The notes under the pieces are model-generated. The model was given only the letters and a program-made list of their open reading frames with translations. It made no database searches and was not told where the DNA came from. Positions 24,244 through 35,824 of a stretch of 64,000 nt of DNA are shown piece after piece. The stretch's first letter is position 1. Each line of letters begins with the position of its first letter. The stretch is from Dasypus novemcinctus. Taxonomy: Eukaryota; Chordata; Mammalia; Cingulata; Dasypodidae. The stretch spans positions 192,243,216 through 192,307,215 of the forward strand of contig NC_080673.1 of NCBI RefSeq assembly GCF_030445035.2, read 5' to 3'. The position numbers and the translations under genes are program-made.

Positions 24244-26291
24244 TGGAATTGAATTGATGGCTCAGAAACAAACCCTCACATCCATGGTCATGTAATTTTT
24301 GACAAGCCTGTCAAACCCATCCAGCTTGGGCAGAACAGTCTATTCAATAAATGGTGATGGGAGAACTATAGATATTCATAGCCAAAAGAAAGAAAAAGGG
24401 GCCTTATCTCACACCTTATATAAAAATTAACTCAAAATGGATCAAAGATGTAAATGTAAAAGAAGAGCCATAAAGCTCTTAGAAGAAAATGTAGGAAAAC
24501 ATTGTAAGACCTGGACATAGGAGGTGCATTCTTAAACTTTACACTGAAAGCATAAACAACAGCAACAAAAAATAGATAAATGGGACTCCTCAAACTTAAA
24601 CACTTTTGTGATTTAAAGGACTTTGTCAAGAAGGTGAAAAGGCAGCTGACTTAATGGGACAAAATATTTGGAAACCACATATCCAATAAAGTTTTAATTT
24701 CCATTCCATCAAAAGAGACCTTATACTTCAACAATAAAAGAGCTAGCAATCCAATGGAAAAGAGGGCAAAAGACTTAAATAGACATTTCTCCCAAGGAGA
24801 AATACAAATGGCCAAAAAGCACATGAAAAAATATTCCATATCACTAGCAATTAGGGAAATGCAAATCAAAACAACAATGAGATATTATCTTACACCTCAT
24901 AGAATGGCCATTATTTTAAAAACAAGCAAACAGAAAACAATAAGTGCTGGAGAGTATGGGGAGAAATAGGAACACTCCTTCACTGTTGACAGGATTGTAA
25001 AATCGTGTAGCCTCTGTGGAAGACAGTTTGTGGTTCTTCAGGAGGCTAAATATAGAGCTGCCATATCCCCTACTAGGAAATATCCAGAAGAACTGAAAAC
25101 TGTGTCATGAACAGACATCTGCATGCTGATGTTCATAGCAGCATTATTCACAACTGCCAAAAGATGAAAAAACCCAAGTGTCCATCAATAAATTAATGGA
25201 TAAACAAAATGTACTATATACATATGATGGAATACTATGGTGCAGTAAGAAGAAATGAAATTGGGACACATATGATAACATGGATGAATCTTGAAACTTT
25301 ATGCTAAGTCCAGTAAGCCAGACACAAAAGGAAAAATATTGCATAGTCTTATTAATATGAACTAAATATGAAGAATAAATGCATGGAGTTAAAATCTAGA
25401 GTGTAGGTTATTAGGAGATAAGAGGAGGACTGAGAAGAACTGCTGATGCTTAATGTATGTAGAAGTTTTAATTAACTTGACTGTAAAATGGAAATGGATA
25501 GAGTTAATGGTAACACACTATAGTGAATAGGAACTGGTTTATAAATGAGATTGTGGCTGAAAAGGGTAGTCTAGGGATGTAAATGTCAATTGAAAGAAAG
25601 CTAAAGAATAATCTAGGGACTGAATAACACAGTGAACCCAGAGGTGGATAAGAATTGTAGTTGATGGTACAGATCCAAGAGTGTCCTTCTGTAAACTAGA
25701 GTGGATATCTGTCACTATTGCAGGGTAATGGAAATGTGGAGAAACATGGGAAAAAAACCAATTGGTGTGGTTAACAGAAATACTATAATATTCTTGCAGC
25801 CAAAGATGAACTGTGTTGATAATGCAGGGGGGTGGGTATGGAAAAAGTGTGCCAAATGTATGTCATGACCCATGGTTAGTGTTAATAGTCTGATGATGTT
25901 ATCTGACTATCTGTAACAGATATTCCACCATGATATGTGTGTTGGTGAAGGAGTATTGTATGGGAATTCTACACATGTGCATGATTGTTTTTTAAGTTTA
26001 CAATCTCTATAATAAAAATATATTTTTAAAAAATAGGGTGGGTTGTGGGAAGAATACACCAAATGTAAGATATGGTCTATAGTTAGTAGTAATATTTTGA
26101 TGATATTCTTGCATAGATTGTAACAAATGTTCCACAACAATGTAAGGTGTTGGTGGAAGGGTGATGTATGAGACCCTGTATGATGTTATGCATGTTTATT
26201 TTGTAAGTTCACAACTTTTACTATACACTTATTTTTCATGTATGTTCATATATAAATGATGTATTTCAATTATATACATAAATATATATAT
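24244..26291 (+). mobile_element. 5'-truncated L1 inserted into another L1
   Basis: It is oriented opposite to its host L1. It starts inside ORF2 ('tggaattgaattgatggc'), runs through the C-terminal coding part (a 72-codon remnant frame at 24754-24969) and ends in a 3' UTR and an AT-rich tail. The host sequence 'aaattagttggccataa' at 24227-24243 is repeated at 26292-26307 as 'aaattagttgccataa', a clean target-site duplication with one base lost. The host L1 resumes directly afterwards. The 3' UTR ends with two tandem ~206-bp units (25829-26240). Confidence 0.92.
25829..26240 (+). repeat. Tandem pair of L1 3'-end units
   Basis: Unit A (25829-26034) and unit B (26035-26240) align end to end. 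Both start 'gggtgggt', contain 'ccaaatgta' and 'gatgat', and then an 'acagatattccaccatgat' / 'acaaatgttccacaacaat' pair, and both end with the L1 terminus ('aagtttacaatctctataat' and 'aagttcacaacttttactat'). Unit A carries its own A-rich end before unit B begins. Other L1 3' ends in the window have a single unit. Confidence 0.8.
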
Positions 26292-28194
26292 AAATTAGTT
26301 GCCATAAATGTGGTTTGATTCCTGAACTCTCAATTAGATTACATTGTTTATATGTTAGACTTTGTACAAGCATCATGCTGATTTGATTACTGTGGTTTTG
26401 TAATAAATGTTCAGATCAGGAAGTGTGAATTCTCCAACTTCATTCTTCTTTTCCATGATGACTTTAGCTATTGGTGGCCCCTTTCCCTTCCACATAAATC
26501 TGATGATTGGTTTTTCCATTTCTGAAAAGCACGTTGTTGGGATTTTGATTGGTATTGCTTTGAATCTATGAATTATTTTGGGTAATTTTGACATCTTAAT
26601 GATATTTGGTCTTCCAATCCATGAATACAGAATGTATTTCCAATTATTTGGGTCTTCTTTGATAAATTTTAGCAATGTTTTTTAGTTTTCTGTGTACAAG
26701 CCCTTTACATCTTTTGTTAGATTTATTCATAGATGTTTGATTCTTTTAGTTGCTATCGTAGTGGAATTTTTTTTCTTGATTTCTTTTTCCAATTGTTCAT
26801 GGCTTATGCATAGAAACATTACTGATTTGGGGTCTTGATCTTGTACCCTGACACTTTGCTGAATGTATTTTATTAACTACTAGTTTTGTTGTGGACTTTT
26901 CAGGATTTTATGTATATAGTATCATCTCATCTGCAAATGGAAAGTTTTATTTCCTGCTTCTCAATTTGGGTGCCTTTATTTCTTTTTCTTGCCTAATTGC
27001 TCTGGTCAGAACTTCTGTTACTATGTTGAATAATAGTGAGAGAGTGTGCATCCTTGTTTTCTTCCTGATCTTTGGGGGAAAGCTTTCAGTCTTTCACCAT
27101 TTAGTGGGATGCCAGCAGGAAGCTTTCAAAAATGCCCTTTACCATGTTGAGGAAGTTTCCTTCTCTTCTGAGTGTTCTAAGTTTTTTGTTCAGAAAAGTG
27201 TTGGATTTCTGCACCAATTGAGATATCATGTGCCTTTTTTCTCTTCATTCAATTAATGTAGTGTATTACATTAATTGCTTTTCTTATGCTGAACTAACCT
27301 TTCATACCCAGGATAAATCCCACTTGATTATGGTATATAATTCTTTTATACGCTGTTGGATTTGGTTTGCCAGTATTTTATTGAGGATTTTTGCATCTAT
27401 TTTCTTAAGAATATTGGGCTGTAGTTTTATTTTCTTGTTTTATCTTTATTTTACTTTGGTATGAGGGTCACGTTGGCCTCGTAAATTGAATTAAAGACTG
27501 TTCCCTTCTCTTGAATTTTTTGGTAGAGTTTGAGAAGAAGCTGAGTTAAGTGTTCTGGAAGTTTTGGTAGAATTGTCTTGTGGCTTCACATTCATAGCAT
27601 CCTACATGTGAAACCCTGTAGCTTTTACTTGTTGTGAGGCTTTTGATTACTGATTCAATCTCTATCCTAATAATTGATTGGTTGAGATCTTCCATATGCT
27701 CTTGGTTCAGTGTAGGTAGTTTGTGTGTTTCTAGGAATTTGTCCATTTCATCTAGGTTATCTAAGTTATTGGCATACAGTTGTTCACAGTATCCACATAT
27801 AGACCTTTTTATTTTAACAGGGTCTGTAGTAATGTCCCCTTTTCATTTCTAATTTTAATTAGCTGTCTCCTTTCCCTTTTTTTTCTTTGTTAGTCTGGCT
27901 AATGCTTGTCAATTTCATTCATCTTTTCAAAGAACCAACTTTTAGTTTTGTTTATTCTATGTTGTTTTGTTATGTATTCTATTTCATTTATCTCCACTAT
28001 AATCTTTGTTATTTCCTTTCTTTTCTCTTTGTGTTTATTTTACTCTTCTTTTTCTAGCTCTTCCAGTATTGAGGTTAGGTCTCTGGTTTGAATTCATCTT
28101 TTCTTTAAAATGTAAGCATTTAGAGCTCTAAATTCCTTCTCAGCACTGCCTTCATTCTGTCCCATAAGTTTTGGTATGTTGTATTTTCATTTTC

Positions 28195-28204
28195 TTTCTT
28201 TCTT

Positions 28205-28269
<65 letters not shown>

Positions 28270-28708
28270 TTCTCTCCCCTTCCCCCCACCCCCACCCCAG
28301 TTGTCTGTTTTCTGTGTCCATTTGCTGTGTGTTCTTCTTTTTGTTTGCTGCTGTTGTTATCAGTGGCATGGGAAACTGTGTTTCTTTTTGTTGCGTCATC
28401 TTGTTGCATAGCTGTCTGTGTGTGCGGTGCCATTCTTGAGCAGGCTGAACTTCTTTTGCACTGGGTGGCCCTCCTTGCAGGGTGCACTCCTTTTGCGCTG
28501 GGCAGCTCTCCTTACAGGGCTCACTCCTTGTGCGTGGGGCTCCCCTACACGGGGGACACCCCTGCGTGGCAGGGCACTCCTTGCAAGCATCAGCACTGTG
28601 TGGCCCAGCTCCACATGGGCCAACTCCACATGGGCTCCACAAGGGTTTGAACCACCGACCTCCCATGTGGTAGACGGATGCCCTATCCACTGGGCCAAGT
28701 CTGCTTCC
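28195..28708 (-). mobile_element. DAS-III-type SINE with expanded tail
   Basis: A reverse-oriented full-length copy: the tRNA-like head is at the right (near 28708, ending 'ggccaagtctgcttcc') and the tail at the left has expanded into a (TATC)n microsatellite. The 18-bp duplication 'tgttgtattttcattttc' is exact at 28177-28194 and 28709-28726. It is inserted within the endonuclease-to-RT part of the minus-strand L1. Long frames on both strands here (for example 156 and 159 codons) come from the GC-rich SINE body and the microsatellite, not from genes. Confidence 0.95.
28206..28269. repeat. (CTAT)n microsatellite in SINE tail
   Basis: About 16 uninterrupted CTAT units lie between the target-site duplication and the SINE body, preceded by a short TTTC run. 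In the element's own orientation this is (GATA)n grown from the A-rich tail. Confidence 0.97.
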
Positions 28709-30482
28709 TGTTGTATTTTCATTTTCATTCATCTCAAGATATTTCCTAATTTCACTTCAGGTTTCCTCTTGTACTCATTGATTGTTTAAGACAATATTGT
28801 TTGACTTCCGCAATTAGTGAATTTTCCATTCTTTCCTTGGTTATTGCTTTCTAGCTTCATTCCATTGTGGTTGGAGAATTTACATTATTAGATTTCAATA
28901 ATTTTGAATTCATTGAGACTTATTTTTTTGACCTAACATACGGTCTATCCTGGAGAATGATCCATGTGCTCTCAAGAAGAATGTGTATTTTTTTTTTTTT
29001 GATAAAGTGTTCTATACATGTCTGTTATGTCTAGTTGGTTTACAGATCATTCAAGATCTATATTTCCTTGTTGATCCTCTGATTAGATGTTTTTTCATTT
29101 TTCATTATTGAGAGTGGTGTATTAAAGTCTCCTCCTATTACAAACTGTCAATTACTCCCTTCAAATCGGTCAGTATTTGTTTCATACATTTTGGGATTCT
29201 TTTTTAGGTGCATATATATTTATAATGGTTATATATACATGTTGAATTGACCCTTTTATCAGTATATAATGACCATCTTTGTCCTCATAACTGTTTTTTA
29301 CTTAAAGTGTATTTTATGCAATATTAGATACCACAGTGCTCTCTCTCTCCCTTTTTTTACTTGCATGGTATATATTTTTTCCATCCTTTAATACCCAACC
29401 TGCTTGTATCTTTGAACTTAAAATGAGTCTTTTGCAGACAGCATATAGTTGGGTCATGCTTTTTTATCCATTGGGCTAATCGCTGCCTTTTGACCTGACA
29501 GTTAATCCATTTACATTTAAAATCACTACTGATAATATACAATATTCTTCTCTCATTTTCCTATTTATTCTTTGTATGTCTTATAACGTTTTTGTACCTC
29601 AAGTTTTCCATTAATGTCTACTTTTTACATTTATTTGATTTTTTTGTGTTGTGACCTATTAAGTATCTTCTCATTTCTATTTGAATATTTTTTTTAATCT
29701 ATTTTCCTTGTGGTTACCAAGGGGTTAAAAGTTAACAACCTATCTAAATAACAATGATCTTTTTGGCTTGATACTAACTTAACTTCAATAGCAGGCACAT
29801 ATACTTTTCCCATACCCCTATGTCGTTCCATCTTTTTTTTGTTACCACTTATATCTTTGTACATTGTATGTCTAAACATAATTTTATCATTATTCTTTAT
29901 GCATTTTTTACTCTAGCACCTGTAGAAACTAAGACGTAGAGTTACATACCAAACAATACACTATGAAATCCTGGTATTTATAATCAACAAATGGTTACCT
30001 TGACCACAATCTTTATTTCTTTATGCCACTTTGAACCACTGTCTAGTGTCTTATCCATTCAGTCTGAAGAATTCCCTTTAGCATTGTTTACAGGGAAGAT
30101 CTAGTGGTGATGAACTCCCTTAGCTTTTGTTTATCTGAAAATGTCTAATTCTTTCCCTCATTCTTGAAAGAAAGTTTTCTCAGATATAAAATTATTGCCT
30201 GGCAATTATTCTCTTTCAGGACTTAAGCATTTCAACCCATTGTGTTCTTGCTTCCAAGGTTTCTGATGAGAAATTGGCATATAATTTAATTGGAGTTCCC
30301 TTGTACATAATTCATTGCTTTTCACTTACAGATTTCTGGATTTTTGCTTGTTAGTTGTTTTGGAGCACCGCTGTTTACAAGAATTTTTATCATTGCCTCT
30401 CTTTGCCCAGAGATAGACCTCCCTTCTTGGGTGTGTGAGGCTGACAGGTTTTCGCCCCAGACTGTCTGAGTCTATAGTTTTT

Positions 30483-30890
30483 TTTAAAGATTTATTTACT
30501 TATTTATTTCTCTCCTCTTCCCCCCCACACCGGTTGTCTGTTCTCTGTGTCTATTTGCTGCGTCATCTTTGTCCACTTCTGTTGTCGTCAGTGGCACGGG
30601 AATCTGTGTTTCTTTTTGTTGTGTCATCTTGTGTCAGCTCTCCGTGTGTGTGGCGCCATTCCTGGGCAGGCTGCACTTTCTTTCCCACTGGGCGGCTCTC
30701 CTTATGGGTGCACTCCTTGCGCGTGGGGCTCCCCTACAGGGGGGACAACCCTGCGTGGCAGGGCACTCCTTGCGCACATCAGCACTGCACATGGGCCAGC
30801 TCCACATGGGTCAAGGAGGCCTGGGGTTTGAACCACGGAACCTCCCATGTGGTAGACAGACACCCTGACCACTGGGCCAAGTCTGCCACC
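30483..30890 (-). mobile_element. DAS-III-type SINE, full length
   Basis: Reverse-oriented: the tail 'aaagatttatttacttattt' is at the left and the tRNA-like head ('gggtttgaaccacggaacc' B-box region, 'gggccaagtctgcc') at the right. Flanking repeats are 'tgagtctatagttttt' (30467-30482) and 'tgaatctatagttttt' (30891-30906), one mismatch. It interrupts the 5' part of the minus-strand L1. Confidence 0.92.
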
Positions 30891-31699
30891 TGAATCTATA
30901 GTTTTTACACTCCTTTTTTTTTTTGTCTTAAGTTGCTTTTGCCTTGAGTGCAAATTCTGGAAAGAAGGGCATATTGTAGAGGACTTATCAAATTAGTCTT
31001 TCCCAACCAGAAAAGGGACCCATGAAAGAAAGGGTGCAGACTGGCTCCAAGGTGTCCTGGGGAGCAGTTCAAGGAAGGGTACCAGGCGCTTCTTTGATGG
31101 CTCCCCAAAGTTGAGCTTTTCTGGCCTGCCCAGCAAATGCAGCTGTTCAACTAACTGTCTTCCCCACCACCCCCAGTCCTGAGGAAGTACAGGTGTCTTT
31201 AAGTCTCCACTACCGCCACCCCACCCTTACCTGGGGCAGTTTGAAACAATAGGAGCAAAGCCCTTGTGGGGGTGGGTTGCAACAATGGCTGCTGCTGCGT
31301 TTGTCTGGGTCAGATTGAAGCAATGGCTGCCCTGGGAGCTGGGTGCTTTGAAGTCCTTAATCAAAAGCCTTGATCAGGGATTGGTTTGCCCCCCCCCAGG
31401 TTGGTGAAGATGATTTTTATGTCCCTTTCTCTCACCAGTGATCTAGCCTGGGCTATACCCCTGGCAGCCTGCTGCAAAAGTGAGGAATGGATGCTGGTAC
31501 TGCTGCCAAGAGAGAGTAATTCTCTGTTCTTTACCATAATTTATCGACATCTTTATTTCAAAACTTATTTCAGAATTTCAAAATAGTTGTTTCAGACATT
31601 TCCTGCCAGTTTAATAGTTGTTTTGGTGGAAAGACTGAGTCCTGGAACTCAAAGATGGAGTACCACCATCTTCCCAAAATCTTTTCTATGACTTCCCTT

Positions 31700-32420
31700 T
31701 TAATTGTGTCATTAGCTCCCAATTTGTCTTGGCCTCACGTCATGCCATTACTTGTACATGCTTTATACATTCTTCTTTGGTAACAAATGATCCTCACCAA
31801 TCCCTTTCCCTACACTCAACTTCCTTCTTTTTTTCTGCACTATTGCAATAGTCTCATAATGGATTTTTGCCTCTAATTATGTTTCTCTAATCCATCCTCT
31901 AAACTGTCAGAAGTAGCATTCTTAAATTAAAATTTTATCATAGAATCATTGAAAGTCTCCTCATTGCCTTAGGAGAAACCAAACACTCTTATTTAGGGCA
32001 CCTAATGGTCTCTCCATGGTCTGGCCCATACTAACTTTACAACCTCATCACTAGCTACTTCCCCCTGCAGAGTCTATGCTAAATCTGATGAACTATATAC
32101 AATTCTTTATGCTGTATCATAATTCCATATCTTTGCCCATTCTAAAAAGTAATCATTCCCATACTTCTTTTGTCTGGATGGTGATCTACCCGTTGTTTAA
32201 GAAAAGATGTGTTTCTCCTATTTGATGATTCCTTAGTCCTTTGTCTTCACCTAATCCCTTTCTCTGTTAAAGATGCTAATCATCCCCTCAGTTGTAATTT
32301 TGCATATATGTGCCTCTTTTCTCTATTGTACTATGAGTTCCTGGAGAACAGAAGAGTGCAGGATATTCTCCATTTGTCTTTCCACACCTTCTTGCCACAC
32401 TTTTCCATGCTGATCTAGGG
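31700..32420 (+). mobile_element. L2 LINE fragment
   Basis: Plus-strand L2 order: 'gtctcctcattgccttaggag', 'taatggtctctccatggtctgg', 'ctttgcccattctaaaaag', 'ctgttaaagatgctaatc', 'tatgagttcctggagaacag'. It is highly diverged. The 69-codon frame inside is not a gene. Confidence 0.6.
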
Positions 32421-32894
32421 CCAAGAGGCTAATTTGTTTGGACTTCATCAATGAGCTCACTAGCCCTTGGCTTCCAGGAAGTTCCAGTCAATGGGAGGCA
32501 CTGGCAGGAAATGTGAGTAAATGAGGAGATGAGGTTGAGGTTTTATTCCCATAGTTCTCCACCCCCATACCAGGTAGTGTGTTGGCTATATCTGCATTCT
32601 GTCACCAGAGGCCACTGCTTCTGTCCAGTAACTATAACTACTGTCACTGTCACTGACTCTCTTTGTCTATCAGGCCCTGGGCTGATAACATCTCCCATTG
32701 TGGCTAATACCAGAATAATGTGCCATCCTGGACTATTGCTTAGACTTTGGGACGTAGTTCCTTCACCAAAGTCTCTTTAATTATCCAGTATTAGTAAACT
32801 ATTTCTTTCTTGCCAAGCCTCTGATGGATATAAGGACTGCCTTTTTCATCTTTGTGTCTCCAAAGTTTGGCACAAATCCTGGATTCCATGGTAG
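32421..32894. mobile_element. Probable old repeat, family not named
   Basis: 'gttccagtcaatgggaggcactggcagg' and the following 'gtcaccagaggccactgcttc' block belong to a pattern I recognise from other mammalian genomes but cannot name. A 35-bp cousin of its start occurs at 34949-34983, which supports a repeated origin. Confidence 0.4.
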
Positions 32895-33120
32895 CTGGAC
32901 TGCATAGTGGTTAAGAGCTCCTGCTCTAAGGTCAGAGAAATGGATGCTAATAACAGCTCCACTATTATGCAGTGTTGGGCTGCTCTAGTCCTCTGTTTCA
33001 TCACCTACAAAAAGCAGATGATAAAATTTACATATTTATGATTATTAAAAGAGATGATGAAAACAGTGGGTTTATCACAAGCAAGGAACACAGTAATTGC
33101 TCAACTAAGGAGTGAATGAA
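32895..33120 (+). mobile_element. MIR SINE
   Basis: Nearly complete plus-strand order from 'gcatagtggttaagagctcctg' through 'cctctgtttcatcacctac' to 'aaggaacacagtaattgctc'. Confidence 0.8.
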
Positions 33121-33409
33121 AGGCTTAAGGAGTAAATGAAAGAAAAATAATTGCCAGTCTGACCCACTCCCACCCTTAAAACACATTGGAATAATCCTTT
33201 CAACAGTCTGGGGAAAATGGTTTTGTCTGTGGGTAACTTTACCATAAATATCTCAATATTTAATAACTTTACTAACATTTCCTCATGAGCCAGAATATCA
33301 TATATAATTTGGGCCTGAATGGTGTTATTTTGGTTATGAGCCTAGAAAGTTGATAAAAATCGAATGACCAATAATTTAATTTCAATAAAAATTGGAAAGG
33401 CTAAAACTT

Positions 33410-33631
33410 GGGAGCAGATGTGACTCAAGTGGTTGAATGCCTGCTTCCCATGTATGAGGTCCTGAGTTCGATCACTGGTAGCTCCTAAAAACAGACAAAT
33501 AAACAAACAAATGAAAAAAAACGGCTTTCATTGGAGAGCAGTTGTAGCTCAGGTGGTTGAGTGACTGCTTTCCAGAAACGAGGTTCTGGGTTTAATTCCC
33601 TCTGGCACCTCCTAAAAAAAAAAAAAAAGAT
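33410..33631 (+). mobile_element. DAS-like SINE dimer
   Basis: There are two tRNA-like units, about 33410-33490 ('tgactcaagtggttgaatgc', B box 'gagttcgatcact') and about 33530-33610 ('ttgtagctcaggtggttgag', B box 'gggtttaattccc'). They are joined by an A-rich linker and end in a 15-A tail. 'taaaactt' flanks it at 33402-33409 and 33632-33639, a short but well-placed target duplication. Confidence 0.82.
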
Positions 33632-33639
33632 TAAAACTT

Positions 33640-34624
33640 CTATATTGCCAGATAGAGAGCTTTGTGGTTCCAAAATATTTAGCTTAGATATTGTTTTAAT
33701 AGTAATTAGTTGAATCCCACTGAATGGTCCTTTGAGACAGATTAGCTTTCTGATGTCAGAAGGAGGTTGGCAGGCTACTTAGTTCTTGATTCTTACTATT
33801 CAGGAGTTCATGCCTCAGCTACATCTCCTCTTCAGAAATTCCCATGCTGGGACCGCAGAGGTTGACCAATCTGCCTTGAACTGGGGGTTTCCTGGGATGT
33901 AGGACTTTCAGTGCTAATAGCAGGAATGTCCTAGAAAAATTGGATGGGTTTATCAACCTAGGACCATCTGACCCTAGGCCTCTGGCCCCTGTAGTTGGAG
34001 TAGGCAGTGATTCTGAGACTTGTAATCACTGGGTGTGAGGTCATTTGTCTTGAAAGCTGGATCCAACAGGGACAACAATGGCTAATTAGGACTATTATAA
34101 CTTCTCTCTGAGGGAGTTGGAAATTCAGATGTAGAGAGTTGGCCAATGGATAGCAAGAAGAAGTCCAATGACGTGAAGAGAGAAGGGACCAAGAGAATAA
34201 ACAGTCATAATTGATGAAATCTAAGAGGCAAACAGTGAATTCTATTGCTAGTGAGATGAGATGGAGCCAAAGCATCTTTGAATTCTGAATGGCCATTCAT
34301 TTTCCAAATTATGTTCTTGTTTCTGTGAGGCCCACTCTCTTCTCATGGTGACTGGCTAAATAATTGAGGTGACTACTTCCTAATCTATACATGTTCCATT
34401 GTCTTAAACCTTTCATTTCTTAATTTTACCTGTACAAATCTCTGTCCTTCCAAACCAAAAGTTAACTGAAATATCTGTAGTGAATACTTGGTGATTTGGG
34501 ATGGAGAGAGAAAAGATTATTTAGGGGAAATGATGGGGAAAATGAACTTTAAGTTGACACCAATGATAGCATTATATTCTTCAGTAATTTTCTTTGTCTT
34601 ATCTGCCATTTGGATGAAGAAGAA
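33640..34624. other. No gene; unassigned sequence
   Basis: A part near 33830-33930 ('gaactgggggtttcctgggatg') may come from an old repeat. The 112-codon minus-strand frame at 33958-34296 has no recognisable domain and I treat it as chance. Confidence 0.3.
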
Positions 34625-34760
34625 GGGAATTAACATTTATTTAATGCCTACTGCATGTCTAGCACTTTTTATGTTATTGCATTTAATTTAATCCTTTTAA
34701 TAACATTGTGAAGTAATTTTATCATCTCATACAGATGAAGAACCTTCATAGATATTAAAT
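34625..34760 (-). mobile_element. MIR SINE fragment
   Basis: 'catttatttaatgcctactgcatg', 'tttaatccttttaataac' and 'tcatacagatgaagaacc' follow the minus-strand MIR pattern. Confidence 0.65.
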
Positions 34761-35429
34761 AGCTTGACCAAACCTTGACTCTTCAAGGATAGGCTTTCAA
34801 CTTCAATTTTTCTGTTTGCTGAGACACTAAGTCCTCTGGCTTTCAAAACATATGAGAATTAATTGAAGTGATTCTGGGAGTGATGGGATCCATGGCAACG
34901 ATGGAGGAATCTTTTTGTACTTTGGATATATTTGGTGGGCAGTTGAAGCCCCTGGCTACTAGGAGTTCCAGTCAATGGTAGGCCTTTAGTCTCCAGCCTT
35001 CACGCTTTGTCTTTCTCTATGTATTATGGACTCTGGTCCCATCCAACAGTTTGGTCACTCCCTTTAAATATTTAGAAAACTTTCAAAAACAGAGAAATAT
35101 TCTCAATAGCCAGGAAAACTTAAGCTCAGACAATTAAACAACTGATCTAATCACATGTTGAGATTCTTTGAGATTCATGACAAAAATACCAGGTCATAGA
35201 AGGGCAGGAAAAAGGGAAGGACCCAGAGGAACAAAGGGCTTAATAATGAGCAAGGACCTGGGAATAGGGAGGAGCATTTAAGCCTGCTTGCCCACAAACT
35301 GGCCATGTAACCCCCAAACTGGTCACTAGCCCCCTGTAGGCCTCCATTGACCGACTCAGCCAGAGGGAGTTTGTTTCAGCTTATGAGCACATTATGTTGT
35401 CACTGGTTTTGGAATTTTGTGCTCACTTA
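34761..35429. other. No feature recognised
   Basis: A short piece at 34949-34983 repeats the start of the element at 32463. Otherwise nothing is identified. Confidence 0.3.
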
Positions 35430-35745
35430 TGGTCTGAAGCTTTATCTTTCCTCTTATCTCTCTACACCTTCATAATCTTCTCTATTTGGCTTGATTCTAC
35501 TCATGATTCAGGTATAACTGAGAAGTCACTTCCTCCAGGAAGCATTCCTTGGTCCCCAAGTCTGGATAAAATGTTCCTGTAGGTATTTCATTAGTATCTT
35601 GCTTCTCCAATCCCATTTATTGCAATTTCCTATTAATTCATCTGTCCACCTTACTAGATGATGAACTGCATACCAGGTGGTTCCAGAGTGCCTGGCACAT
35701 AGGCATTCAATAAATAATAGTTGACTAAATTAATGAATAAATATG
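35430..35745 (+). mobile_element. L2 LINE 3' end
   Basis: 'cacttcctccaggaagcattcc' followed by 'gcctggcacataggcattcaataaataatag' is the usual L2 3' region. The end of the element is preserved. Confidence 0.75.
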
Positions 35746-35824
35746 CAACCATGGAACTGTGATTAGCAGAAAAACCCCAAAAGCTTACAAGCCAACAAAC
35801 TAGCAATTTGAGAAGTCAATGGGC

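Larger units (their letters stand above)
23230..29545 (-). pseudogene. L1 ORF2 remnant (endonuclease, RT, C-terminal)
   Basis: This is the broken ORF2 of the minus-strand L1. The endonuclease N-terminus is readable at 29542-29357 (SSDFKCKWINCQVKRQRLAQ...). There the catalytic Glu of the QETH-type motif is Lys (QKTHF). The GDFNTPLS-like endonuclease motif lies near 29130-29110. The reverse-transcriptase box appears at 26940-26921 as PFADEM instead of the usual FADD, so the second Asp is Glu. The C-terminal part runs to about 23230. Two insertions and many stops interrupt it. It is shown as one locus, although its pieces are not joined in frame. Confidence 0.8.
22706..31676 (-). mobile_element. 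Near full-length L1, interrupted three times
   Basis: Read on the minus strand, it starts at about 31676 with a 'gggaagatggtggtactcc' 5' end typical of L1. A ~770-bp 5' region (to 30907) follows, then the region upstream of ORF2, the ORF2 remnant (from about 29545), and a 3' UTR ending near 22706 with the 'aaacccataacttttctaataaag' terminus. Subtracting the inserted L1 (24244-26291) and two DAS-III SINEs (28195-28708, 30483-30890) leaves about 6 kb, the normal full length. I could not delimit an ORF1 frame. The flanking target duplication is not clear. Many stops and shifts make it dead. Confidence 0.85.

Noticed and set aside
24227-26307. Twin-priming inversion of a single L1
   Set aside because: Considered because two orientations abut at 24243. 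The duplicated 'aaattagttg(g)ccataa' and the resumption of the host L1 at 26308 point to a separate insertion instead.
27228-28091. Plus-strand hydrophobic frames resembling membrane proteins
   Set aside because: This is the antisense of L1 ORF2. T-rich antisense strands give Phe/Leu/Ile-rich frames by composition.
28171-28789. Several long overlapping frames (up to 159 codons) on both strands
   Set aside because: They are the GC-rich body of a DAS-III SINE plus the CTAT microsatellite (Ser-Ile-Tyr-Leu repeats). The same peptides recur at every DAS-III copy.
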